Shown: positions 14,602 through 21,593 of the stretch, piece after piece
Layout: each line of letters begins with the position of its first letter
Numbering within the stretch: position 1 is the stretch's first letter
Source: JAUIBE01 sp035267185
Lineage (GTDB): Bacteria > Pseudomonadota > Gammaproteobacteria > Xanthomonadales > SZUA-36
DNA: 21,593 nt
Assembly: GCA_035267185.1 (NCBI GenBank)
Contig: DATFLY010000071.1
Location: forward strand, 1 to 21,593
Reading direction: 5' to 3'
Program-made: the position numbers and the translations under genes
Notes under the pieces: generated by a model
What the model was told of the DNA's origin: nothing
What the model saw: only the letters and a program-made list of their open reading frames with translations
The model's database searches: none

Positions 14602-17600
14602 TTCGTATGTCGACCAAAAACCCGGCTGCTTTGCTGGCAACTGCCGTCCTGCTCCTGGCATTTGGAATCATCGCAGTGGTGAAACTGCCCATCCAGATGC
14701 TTCCTAACCTGGAATATGCGGAAATCAACGTCAACACAGCATGGCGATCATCGGCGCCACAGGAAGTCGAAGCCAGCATCATCAAGCCCCAGGAAGAAGC
14801 CCTGCGTGGCATTCCCGGAATGATCCAGATGTCGAGTAATGTCCGTGCCGGGGGTGGCAATGTCCATATGCTGTTCGACGTTGGGACTGACCTGCAGCAA
14901 GCCATGCTTGATGTGCTCAGCGCTCTGAACAACGCACCGGACTTGCCACCGGACGCCGGAGAGCCGAGCATCCAGGTGGGTGGCTGGGAATCACCCATGG
15001 CAACGCTGCTGGTTCACCCGCGTGAGCCCTCCCCTGGCACCGACGTCACTGATTTCCAGCGCATCATTGAAAATGAAGTGGAGCCACGGCTGTTGGCCAT
15101 TGATGGCATTCAGCGCGTTGACCTGAACAGCGAGCGTGACGAAATGGTGCTGATCACGTTCGACCCTTATCGGACGGCAGCACTGGGCATCCAGGTATCA
15201 GATATCTCCACTGCCGTGACCCGGGCTGTTCACAGTACCGGAGGGCTTGCCAGCGTTGGTCGCAGGCAATACACGGTACGATTCCTGGGCGGATTCGACC
15301 TTGAAGAAATCAAGCAACTCATCATTGCCCGTCGCGGCAATGAACCGGTCTACCTGGGTGATATCGCAGAAGTGGAAACCACCCTCTATCCGCGCAGCGG
15401 GATGATGTATCGCACAGGTTATCCTGCTTATTACATCCGTGTTCAGGGCAAATACGGTGCCAACACGGTCTCAATTCTGGATGACATCAACCTCGTGATC
15501 GATGAGCTCAATGCCGGACCACTGGCAGAGCAGGACCTGCAAATTGTGCTGAGCTTTGATGCTTCAGTCCACATTCGGCGGGCCATCGCGCTGGTCAACG
15601 GCAACCTGGTACTCGGTGTGATTCTCGCTCTGGCGATGCTGTGGGTATTCCTTCGTGGCTGGAAAGCAACCCTGCTGATTGCGCTGACCATCCCGTTTTC
15701 ACTTTTCGCTGCTTTTATTGCGCTCAACCTGATGGGGCGCAGCCTCAATATTGTCTCTCTTGCCGGCCTGGCGTTTGCCGTGGGACTGGTGCTGGACGCG
15801 GCCATCATTGTTCAGGAAAACATCGTACGCCTTCGACAGGATGGCATGTCTCGCAAGAAAGCCGTTCGAAAAGGGCCCAGCCAGGTTGTCGGCGCACTGT
15901 TTGCATCGACCATCACCAGCATTGCCATCTTTCTGCCCATCCTTTTCATGCAGGGGCTGGCCGGGCAATTGTTTGCCGATCTTGCACTGACCCTGTCAGT
16001 GGCGGTAGCCGCATCGATGCTGAGCGCCATGACCATCCTGCCGGTGGCTAGCCAGTACTTCCTGAAATCCGAGAACCATCACGACCCCATGAAAAAAGCC
16101 TGGGAGCAACTGACTGCAAAAATCATCAGTCTCACAGACACTCCGAAGCGACGAGCATTGTGGATTGTCACCTTGCTGACCCTGGCGCCATTGATGACCT
16201 TTATATTTGCGCCCAGGCTGGATTTTCTGCCGCAGGCAGACTCAGATGGCGTGCAGGTTTGGTTCAATATGCCGGAAGGAATTCCCTTGCGGACGGTTGA
16301 AAATGAGGTCATCGCTGAAGTTATCGAGCGTTTAAGACCTCATGTTGAAGGCGATGCCCACCCGGGAATTCGCGGATATAACCTCTATTCCTGGGGATCC
16401 GCATCAACTGGCATTTATATCTACCCGGAAGACCCGCGCTATGCCGAGGAGCTCATGGAGATGTTGCGAGGTGAATTGCTCGCCGGGTTACCTGGCGCCA
16501 CGCCTTTTGTTTCCCGTGCTTCACTACTGAACATTGGCATCTCCGGCGGGCGCAATATCGACATCGATCTGCAGGGGCCGAATCTGTTGCCACTCATGGA
16601 AGCGGCAAAAGTCGGTCAGCAAGGAATTGAGGATCAATTCGAAGGCTGGTCCGTGCGTGCACAACCGGGCGTGACGCTGTCCAAGCCGGAGTTACAGCTG
16701 GAGCCGGACGATCTTCGAATCACGCAGGCAGGTCTTGATCGTGCCAACGTGGCAGATGCCATCCGTGCCTTTACCGGCGGTCTGTTTGCCGGTCGCTACT
16801 TTGATGGCAACGAAGGCTATGACGTCATTATCTGGGGTGGTGGCTGGGATACCCCGGAGGATCTTGCAGGCCTTCCGATTGCAACACCCGCTGCAGGGGT
16901 GCAGGTGCTGGGCGAGCTTGCCACCAGCAAACGAACCGTCGGTCCCACCCAATTACGTCGGGTGAACGGACAACGAACCATTACGCTGCAGGTTCTGCCG
17001 CCCTCTGATGTCACCATGGAGGAAGCCATCGAGACACTCAAGACTCATATTGACCCTGTGATTCGTGCTGCATTGCCTTCAGATTCGGACATCTTCTATC
17101 GAGGTACGGCAGACCGTCTGGCTGGCACGGTGCGGGAAATGGGTCAGAACTTCATGCTGGCAATTCTGATCCTGCTGCTGATCATGGCCGCAATGTTCAG
17201 GTCGGTCAAAGACAGCCTGATCGTTTTGCTGGTGATGCCCCTGGCTGTGGTGGGTGGCGTTATAGGTTTGCAAATTCTGAACCTGTTTACATACCAGGCG
17301 CTGGAATTACTGACCATGATCGGCTTCATCATCATGCTGGGACTGGTGGTCAATAATGCCATTTTGCTGGTTCATCAGACACGCGCAGCAGAACGTGAAG
17401 GCCTGAGCAGACGCGATGCAGTCGCCCAGGCAATCAGGGTCAGAACCCGCCCCATATTTATGAGCACGCTGACATCGATCTTTGGAATGCTTCCGCTGAT
17501 GCTGGTACCAGGCATTGGTTCAGAAATATATCGTGGGCTCGCCACCGTGATTGTTGGCGGCATGAGCGTGAGCGCAGTGTTCACGCTTGTCCTGTTGCCA

Positions 17601-17681
17601 AGCATTTTGAGACTGGGCGAATCGCGATACAGGAAACAGCCGGTTAAAGAGCTGGTGGCACAACAGGAGGTGCAGCAATGA
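14592..17681 (+). CDS. RND efflux permease with unusual proton-relay residues
   Basis: A 1029-residue inner-membrane transporter of the RND superfamily. It has the duplicated layout: TM1 (ALLATAVLLLAFGIIAVV, 13-30), a large periplasmic loop, TM2-TM6 (about 337-515), a second loop, and TM8-TM12 (about 850-1005). TM4 reads GLVLDAAIIVQENIVR: Asp402 matches AcrB Asp407, but Ala403 replaces Asp408. TM10 reads GLVVNNAILLV, with Asn921 in place of AcrB Lys940. The DAA form recalls heavy-metal RND pumps, while the rest looks like hydrophobe/amphiphile pumps. I start at ATG 14592, the first ATG in frame, with GAGG 7 bases before it; a TTG at 14505 is far less likely. The adaptor gene follows with a 4-bp overlap. 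No outer-membrane channel gene is present, so it probably borrows a TolC-like protein. Confidence 0.9.
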   Translation: MALIRMSTKNPAALLATAVLLLAFGIIAVVKLPIQMLPNLEYAEINVNTAWRSSAPQEVEASIIKPQEEALRGIPGMIQMSSNVRAGGGNVHMLFDVGTDLQQAMLDVLSALNNAPDLPPDAGEPSIQVGGWESPMATLLVHPREPSPGTDVTDFQRIIENEVEPRLLAIDGIQRVDLNSERDEMVLITFDPYRTAALGIQVSDISTAVTRAVHSTGGLASVGRRQYTVRFLGGFDLEEIKQLIIARRGNEPVYLGDIAEVETTLYPRSGMMYRTGYPAYYIRVQGKYGANTVSILDDINLVIDELNAGPLAEQDLQIVLSFDASVHIRRAIALVNGNLVLGVILALAMLWVFLRGWKATLLIALTIPFSLFAAFIALNLMGRSLNIVSLAGLAFAVGLVLDAAIIVQENIVRLRQDGMSRKKAVRKGPSQVVGALFASTITSIAIFLPILFMQGLAGQLFADLALTLSVAVAASMLSAMTILPVASQYFLKSENHHDPMKKAWEQLTAKIISLTDTPKRRALWIVTLLTLAPLMTFIFAPRLDFLPQADSDGVQVWFNMPEGIPLRTVENEVIAEVIERLRPHVEGDAHPGIRGYNLYSWGSASTGIYIYPEDPRYAEELMEMLRGELLAGLPGATPFVSRASLLNIGISGGRNIDIDLQGPNLLPLMEAAKVGQQGIEDQFEGWSVRAQPGVTLSKPELQLEPDDLRITQAGLDRANVADAIRAFTGGLFAGRYFDGNEGYDVIIWGGGWDTPEDLAGLPIATPAAGVQVLGELATSKRTVGPTQLRRVNGQRTITLQVLPPSDVTMEEAIETLKTHIDPVIRAALPSDSDIFYRGTADRLAGTVREMGQNFMLAILILLLIMAAMFRSVKDSLIVLLVMPLAVVGGVIGLQILNLFTYQALELLTMIGFIIMLGLVVNNAILLVHQTRAAEREGLSRRDAVAQAIRVRTRPIFMSTLTSIFGMLPLMLVPGIGSEIYRGLATVIVGGMSVSAVFTLVLLPSILRLGESRYRKQPVKELVAQQEVQQ

Positions 17682-18754
17682 ACAACCTGCGGATGAGTAA
17701 CCTGCGTCTGATGGCACTGTTGACCTCAGTTGTTCTGATTATTGTTTCCCAAAGTGTGTTGGCGCAGTCCGAAGATGCAGCCAGCGCGATTCCGGTGACC
17801 GTATCGGAAGTTGCAAACGAACGACTGGCCGGCACGGTACCGGCAGCGGGCACAGTATTTAGCCGCAATGCAGCCCAGATCACTGCAGGGCTACAGGGCC
17901 GGCTCGAATGGGTGGCAGAACCGGGCGATTACATCGAAGCCGGACAACCCGTGGCCCGGTTCGACTGCGAACATATTGAATTATTGCGCGAAGAACAGGT
18001 GGTGCAATCAGAACTGGAGCAGGTCCGTCACGACTCGCTGGTTCGTGAGATCACGCGGATGGAGGCAGCACTGTCAGCCACTTCACAATTGCAATACGAA
18101 AGGGTGATCGCCAATCGGGATCTGTCCCAGAGCCAGATTGGCGTCATCGCTGTTCGTATTCGACAATTTGAGAGTCAGCTCAGACGTTGTACCGAACTCG
18201 CACCATTTTCCGGAGTGGTCACAGCGCAAATGCGACGTGGCGGTGAAGATGTGCCCCGGGGAGACCTGCTGGCCACCATGACGGATATCCGAAACCTGGA
18301 AGTCAGGGCTGCTGTTCCCATACGTCATCTTCCCAGGATGAATCGCGGCTCTATCGCCGAAGTTCGTCTCAATGACATTCGATACTCCGGCCAGATTCGA
18401 ACCGTGGTTCCTGCGGCCAATGCAGCCTCGCAGACATTCGAGGTTCGGATTGATCTGCCCGAACAGGCATTCAGCCAGATGGCAGCTGGTCAGCTGGTGA
18501 GTGTCACCCTGCCGCTCCAGGCCAATTCTGCACTCACCGTTCCACGGGATTCTATTGTTCTGCGACAGGAAGGTGCCTTTGTGATGCGCGTGGATCAGTC
18601 CAACATCGCCCAGTCAATCGCCGTTGAAGTGAACGATGCCAATGGCGACACGGTGTCCGTCATCGGTGATCTTCAATCGGGCGATTTGGTCGTGGTCAGG
18701 GGTGCCGAAGCATTGGCCGACGGAAACGAAGTTGAGATCCTGCCCGGCTCTTAG
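17678..18754 (+). CDS. RND periplasmic adaptor (membrane fusion protein)
   Basis: A 358-residue periplasmic adaptor that would join the RND permease to an outer-membrane channel. It has a signal peptide (LMALLTSVVLIIVSQSVLAQ, about 11-30), with no lipobox, so it is probably a soluble or signal-anchored form. A first half-lipoyl strand set includes QGRLEWVAEPGDYIEAGQPVARFD (about 71-94). A charged helical hairpin spans about 97-168 (REEQVVQSELEQVRHDS onward). The second lipoyl half is LAPFSGVVTAQMRRGGEDVPRGDLL, then beta-barrel and membrane-proximal domains follow, ending VVVRGAEALADGNEVEIL. The start ATG overlaps the permease stop (ATGA) behind an AGGAGG-like site, so the two are translationally coupled. 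The order permease then adaptor is the reverse of acrAB. Its stop is 12 bp from the convergent M56 gene, with no clear terminator between. Confidence 0.92.
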   Translation: MNNLRMSNLRLMALLTSVVLIIVSQSVLAQSEDAASAIPVTVSEVANERLAGTVPAAGTVFSRNAAQITAGLQGRLEWVAEPGDYIEAGQPVARFDCEHIELLREEQVVQSELEQVRHDSLVREITRMEAALSATSQLQYERVIANRDLSQSQIGVIAVRIRQFESQLRRCTELAPFSGVVTAQMRRGGEDVPRGDLLATMTDIRNLEVRAAVPIRHLPRMNRGSIAEVRLNDIRYSGQIRTVVPAANAASQTFEVRIDLPEQAFSQMAAGQLVSVTLPLQANSALTVPRDSIVLRQEGAFVMRVDQSNIAQSIAVEVNDANGDTVSVIGDLQSGDLVVVRGAEALADGNEVEILPGS

Positions 18755-18766
18755 GCCGAATCAGCG

Positions 18767-20518
18767 TCATTCTTCCTTCATGGATTTCAGTGCTGCCCGG
18801 GCCAGCTCCCGGGTATCACTGTCCAGTTTTGGCATGTGGCTTTCAAGTGATTTGAGGGCATATTTATCGCTGATTTCAGCCAGGGCATTGATGGTGGTTT
18901 CACGAACTTCCGGATCAGGATCCTTAAGTCCTTTTTCGAGTTTCAAAACGCAATAATCCCGACCCAGTGTGTCCTTGTTGTCCTTGAGAAAATACTCGAC
19001 GGCCTCGGTGGCACAGACCTTCCCCGTAATTTTGATGGTGTGCCTGCGTAGGTAGGGCTCCTCATCGCCCATCCATTTCATGACAGGCCGCGGATCACCA
19101 ACATAGTCCTGCTCGATCAGGGAAAGGTATGCACGCTGCCGGACAAAAGGCGAAGGGTCTTCTTCCCAGGCCTGCCATTGAACGTCTTTTGTATATTTAG
19201 GTTTGAACTGGTCGAGCGCTGAGATCGAGGAATACCGAATCCATTCGTCCTCGTCTTCCAACGTTCCAAAAAGAGCCTGCAACGCCCGCTCACCACCAAT
19301 TTTTCCAAGAGCAAGAATCGACTGTTGACGAGCATGTGTTGAGGACGAATCACGCGCCAGTTTTTCAAGGTAAGGCACCGCGACAGGGTCGCCACGCTTA
19401 CCCAGCCGATGAGCGGCATCATCCGCCACAGAAATATCAGCCCCGAATAACGCAGCGATCAGGGCCTCGGTGCTGTCCGGATCAGGTTTGACAATGATGC
19501 TGGCGGTGGCGACTGAAAGGGTCGCCACCAAAGCCATCGCGACCAGCACCTGCGCAATCGGCCTGCGCAGCTTGCGAATCCCGAGATGTTCGTCCAGTAA
19601 CGATTTTACGCGTGCCTTGAGGCCATACTGCTCTGTCATTGCGACCGAGGCATAGCGAACCTCGCGGCGCAGATCGCGGGTGATGGCAACCAGTTCTTCT
19701 GCATAAACAATGCGATCGTTTCCACAGTCCACCACGCGCTCGTCGCAGGAAAGCTCGCGCTCAACCGAGTGACGGTGCACTGCTATCCATGCGAGTGGAT
19801 TGGTCCAGTAAACGCATCGAACCAATTGGGAAGCGACCATCATGGTGTGATCCATTCGTGCAGCATGCAGAAGCTCATGAAGCAGAACCATTTCCAGCCG
19901 TTCCAGGCTCCAGTCCCTGGCACTGTTTGGCAACAGGATGGTGGGTCTGAATAAACCCCAGATCAGGGGCGAACCAATGCCATCGCAAAAGCGCACACTG
20001 ACTTTCTGATGGCATCCGGCACGCTGGCTGACGCTTTCGACAAGTTCATCGTAATCAGAATGGGCAGGTTCGCCGGAGCGACTCGTGACGCCCAGGCTGA
20101 CCAGGTCGGCAACCAGCTTGGCCAATAATACGACCATGCCCACCAGCCAGACGCCGATCAGGCCAATCCACAACAATTCCCAGAAACTGAGATCATGGTT
20201 GGTATTAAAAGCCTCGGTCTGCAGCAAGTCCGGAATGGCTCGGGCAGGAATCCCCTTTCCTGCAAATTCCACTTCCTCGACGGGCGGCAGTGAGCTGTAA
20301 CCAGGTGGTGCAATCAGCGACAGGTCCCAGTTTGGAACCAGCAGGGAAACTGGAATCAGAAGAATCAGGAGGATCAGGCACAGGTTCCATGCACGGTACC
20401 GGGTACTTGGAGAGTAGTGACGCAGGATGATTCCCGCAATGATTGCGAATGCCAGCAAAAGGCTCGCTTTTACGTAGAAGAGTCCCGCAAATTCAAATAA
20501 AAACCATTCAAGATTCAT
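18767..20518 (-). CDS. BlaR1-like M56 membrane metallopeptidase with HEAT-repeat outer domain
   Basis: A 583-residue inner-membrane protease of family M56, the family of BlaR1 and MecR1, which sense a signal outside and inactivate a BlaI/MecI repressor inside. Four membrane segments are seen at about 13-33, 44-63, 113-140 and 321-343. The zinc site is His214-Glu215-x-x-His218 in VLLHELLHAARMDH, with the usual ERELSCDERVVDCG at 253-266 supplying the third ligand. In BlaR1 the fourth segment leads to a penicillin-binding sensor. Here residues about 350-583 are instead helical HEAT-like repeats, for example RQQSILALGKIGGERALQAL, IRYSSISALDQF and VRETTINALAEI, with no S-x-x-K penicillin site. The ligand may therefore be a protein or a cell-envelope signal. 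It starts 4 bp after the BlaI-type gene, using CAGGAG inside that gene's end. Confidence 0.87.
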   Translation of the reverse strand: MNLEWFLFEFAGLFYVKASLLLAFAIIAGIILRHYSPSTRYRAWNLCLILLILLIPVSLLVPNWDLSLIAPPGYSSLPPVEEVEFAGKGIPARAIPDLLQTEAFNTNHDLSFWELLWIGLIGVWLVGMVVLLAKLVADLVSLGVTSRSGEPAHSDYDELVESVSQRAGCHQKVSVRFCDGIGSPLIWGLFRPTILLPNSARDWSLERLEMVLLHELLHAARMDHTMMVASQLVRCVYWTNPLAWIAVHRHSVERELSCDERVVDCGNDRIVYAEELVAITRDLRREVRYASVAMTEQYGLKARVKSLLDEHLGIRKLRRPIAQVLVAMALVATLSVATASIIVKPDPDSTEALIAALFGADISVADDAAHRLGKRGDPVAVPYLEKLARDSSSTHARQQSILALGKIGGERALQALFGTLEDEDEWIRYSSISALDQFKPKYTKDVQWQAWEEDPSPFVRQRAYLSLIEQDYVGDPRPVMKWMGDEEPYLRRHTIKITGKVCATEAVEYFLKDNKDTLGRDYCVLKLEKGLKDPDPEVRETTINALAEISDKYALKSLESHMPKLDSDTRELARAALKSMKEE

Positions 20519-20522
20519 GGGG

Positions 20523-20924
20523 TTACTCCTGATTCTTCCGACGGGTTCTGGCTTGTGAAATCATGTCTGCCAGTTCATCAAGGTCTTCGTCGCTAAGGTC
20601 TTTTTCTTTAAGGTCCAACAGAGTGGCCACAGCATTTGGAGTGGAATCGGGGAAAAAAGTTTTAAGCAACTGGGCAGTAGCGTTACGACCAGCTGCTGTT
20701 GCTGACTGCCTGGGTCGATAGATATATCGCTTACCCTGCTTCTTGTGGGTCAGGTAGCCCTTCTCTTCAAGGATGCCCAGGATAACCCTGACACTGTTAT
20801 AACCTGGCGGATCGGTCATCTCTGCCAGCACTTCCTGGACACTGCCACTTCCAAGTCGATAAACCGCGTCCATGATTTGAGTTTCACGACGACTCAGATG
20901 TGTATGTATTTTTTTTCTGACCAT
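20523..20924 (-). CDS. BlaI/MecI family transcriptional repressor
   Basis: A 133-residue DNA-binding repressor with an N-terminal winged helix (HLSRRETQIMDAVYRLGSGS, then VQEVLAEM, then SVRVILGILEEKGYLTHKKQGKRYIYRP, residues about 9-72) and a C-terminal helical dimer domain (about 80-125). Length and motifs match BlaI/MecI/CopY proteins. These bind palindromes as dimers and are removed when the partner M56 protease is activated. I chose ATG 20924 because the conserved region begins there and AGAAGAGA stands just upstream; an in-frame ATG at 20987 would place the putative operator inside the gene. The partner protease follows after 4 bp, so they form one operon. The TGTAAA/TTTACA site 12-32 bp before the start suggests self-repression. 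The convergent RND pump is another possible target. Confidence 0.92.
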   Translation of the reverse strand: MVRKKIHTHLSRRETQIMDAVYRLGSGSVQEVLAEMTDPPGYNSVRVILGILEEKGYLTHKKQGKRYIYRPRQSATAAGRNATAQLLKTFFPDSTPNAVATLLDLKEKDLSDEDLDELADMISQARTRRKNQE

Positions 20925-20935
20925 TGATTCTCTTC

Positions 20936-20956
20936 TGTAAATTTTTTTACATGTAA
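20936..20956. promoter_or_regulatory. Putative BlaI-type operator upstream of the repressor gene
   Basis: On the plus strand 20936-20951 reads TGTAAATTTTTTTACA, an inverted repeat TGTAAA-N4-TTTACA. It overlaps a perfect 10-bp palindrome TTACATGTAA at 20947-20956. BlaI and MecI operators are known to be built on TACA/TGTA palindromes, and this one lies 12-32 bases before the repressor's start codon, where bound protein would block its own expression. The match is by eye; binding is inferred. Confidence 0.5.
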
Positions 20957-21053
20957 TAAAATTAGCAGGAAACCTTTCAGAAATCAATTGACGCAGACAC
21001 CTTCCTTAATCCGGTGCCTTCAAACAATCTGATCAGAACACAGTAAGAAGGAA

Positions 21054-21593
21054 CTAGTTCTTCCAGATATCGCCCGGGGTTTCAGGGTCGAGAAAACCAT
21101 CCCTCATCGAATCGTCTGCTTCAAGAATCAGTTCTGATTGACCGCAGTAGTACGACCGACCTGAAACCACCGTATGAGCGGCTTTGTAATCTGCGAATTT
21201 TCCGACGCGCGATAACCGGCCCTCAAACGCGGCACCGGAAATCCCTGCGAACTTTGCTGCCTGGCCCATCTCCAGCTCGCCCTTTACATATCCGCTGGCC
21301 AGGCGTGCCGTCACACCACTGCCTGTGGGACTTCGATCGAGCTGCCCTTCCGCGAAAAAGCACAGATGATGATTAATTCCATGGGTACTGACGCGATTGT
21401 CCTCGGTGATGATGGTGCCGTAAACAAAGCCCAGCTCAGGCTCGTCAGGGTGACTAATGCTGTGGCTGTTGCGAAGCGTATTTGTTATATCCATCGCCCT
21501 GGCCTTCAGCTCAGAAAGATGCGCCTTGCGCAACTCAAGCCCTAGCTGCCCGGCACTGATGATTGCGTAGTAAGCACCTCCGTATGCGATATC
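21054..21593 (-). CDS. Proline racemase family, probably trans-3-hydroxy-L-proline dehydratase, N-terminus outside window
   Basis: The frame is open from the right edge of the window to TAG at 21054, giving the last 179 residues of a protein usually about 330-350 long. It opens with DIAYGGAYYAIISA, the conserved central strand of the proline racemase family. The second catalytic motif reads DRSPTGSG at about residues 87-94, where racemases and 4-hydroxyproline epimerases have Cys (DRSPCGTG). Thr at this place is the mark of trans-3-hydroxy-L-proline dehydratases, which need only the first Cys; that residue lies outside the window. Segments such as STHGINHHLCFF and VSGRSYYCGQSELILEADD fit the family. 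The product of such an enzyme is delta-1-pyrroline-2-carboxylate. It is on the same strand as, and upstream of, the repressor operon, with about 130 bp between. Confidence 0.83.
   Translation of the reverse strand, partial: DIAYGGAYYAIISAGQLGLELRKAHLSELKARAMDITNTLRNSHSISHPDEPELGFVYGTIITEDNRVSTHGINHHLCFFAEGQLDRSPTGSGVTARLASGYVKGELEMGQAAKFAGISGAAFEGRLSRVGKFADYKAAHTVVSGRSYYCGQSELILEADDSMRDGFLDPETPGDIWKN

Noticed and set aside
18735..18775. Possible bidirectional terminator between the pump and sensor operons
   Set aside because: Only a 4-bp CGGC/GCCG stem is visible and there is no T tract, so no terminator is claimed.
21040..21070. GAACTAGTTC palindrome near the end of the proline-racemase-family gene
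   Set aside because: A perfect 10-bp palindrome with no loop or T tract that overlaps the stop codon; neither a terminator nor a plausible operator by position.

Overview
The window looks like chromosomal DNA of a Gram-negative, probably marine or halophilic gammaproteobacterium. The GC content is moderate. Many products carry Sec or Tat signal peptides. There is a DUF1800/DUF1501 pair, a molybdo-hydroxylase of the isoquinoline 1-oxidoreductase type, and an RND efflux permease with its adaptor. A group such as Wenzhouxiangellaceae or another lineage near Xanthomonadales would fit, but this is inferred from gene style, not from a marker gene. No rRNA, tRNA, CRISPR, insertion sequence or integrase is visible.

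Layout. (a) 1-3740, minus strand: a secretion-type operon reading DUF1800, then DUF1501, then a DNRLRE-like protein cut by the window edge. (b) 3977-7665: single genes, namely a secreted spondin-N-domain protein (+), a GNAT acetyltransferase (-), a DUF3313-like secreted protein (-), and a secreted protein whose motifs recall the CotH kinase fold (+). (c) 7741-11015, minus: an apparent operon of a DSD1-type D-hydroxyamino-acid lyase, a DmpA-type P1/S58 aminopeptidase and an M14 zinc carboxypeptidase or deacylase, suggesting turnover of peptides or acyl amino acids, possibly with D-residues. (d) 11016-11638: a decayed interval with the C-terminal remnant of a family-1 glycosyltransferase and a 45-codon open frame that begins with a good signal peptide. 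(e) 11639-14346, minus: a two-gene molybdenum hydroxylase (2Fe-2S subunit, then Mo subunit), overlapping by 4 bp. (f) 14592-18754, plus: RND permease then adaptor, overlapping by 4 bp, preceded by a 24-bp direct repeat and a possible 8-codon leader. (g) 18767-20924, minus and convergent with the pump: a BlaI-type repressor followed by a BlaR1-like M56 membrane protease whose outer domain is made of HEAT-like repeats in place of a penicillin sensor. A palindromic site just upstream of the repressor looks like its own operator. (h) 21054-21593, minus: the C-terminal part of a proline-racemase-family enzyme with Thr at the second catalytic position, as in trans-3-hydroxy-L-proline dehydratases.

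The most interesting parts are the BlaI/M56-HEAT sensor pair beside the pump, the pump's unusual proton-relay residues and repeat-bearing leader, the kinase-like secreted protein, and the hidden glycosyltransferase remnant. No function was tested here. All family calls come from reading the translated sequence, without database searches.
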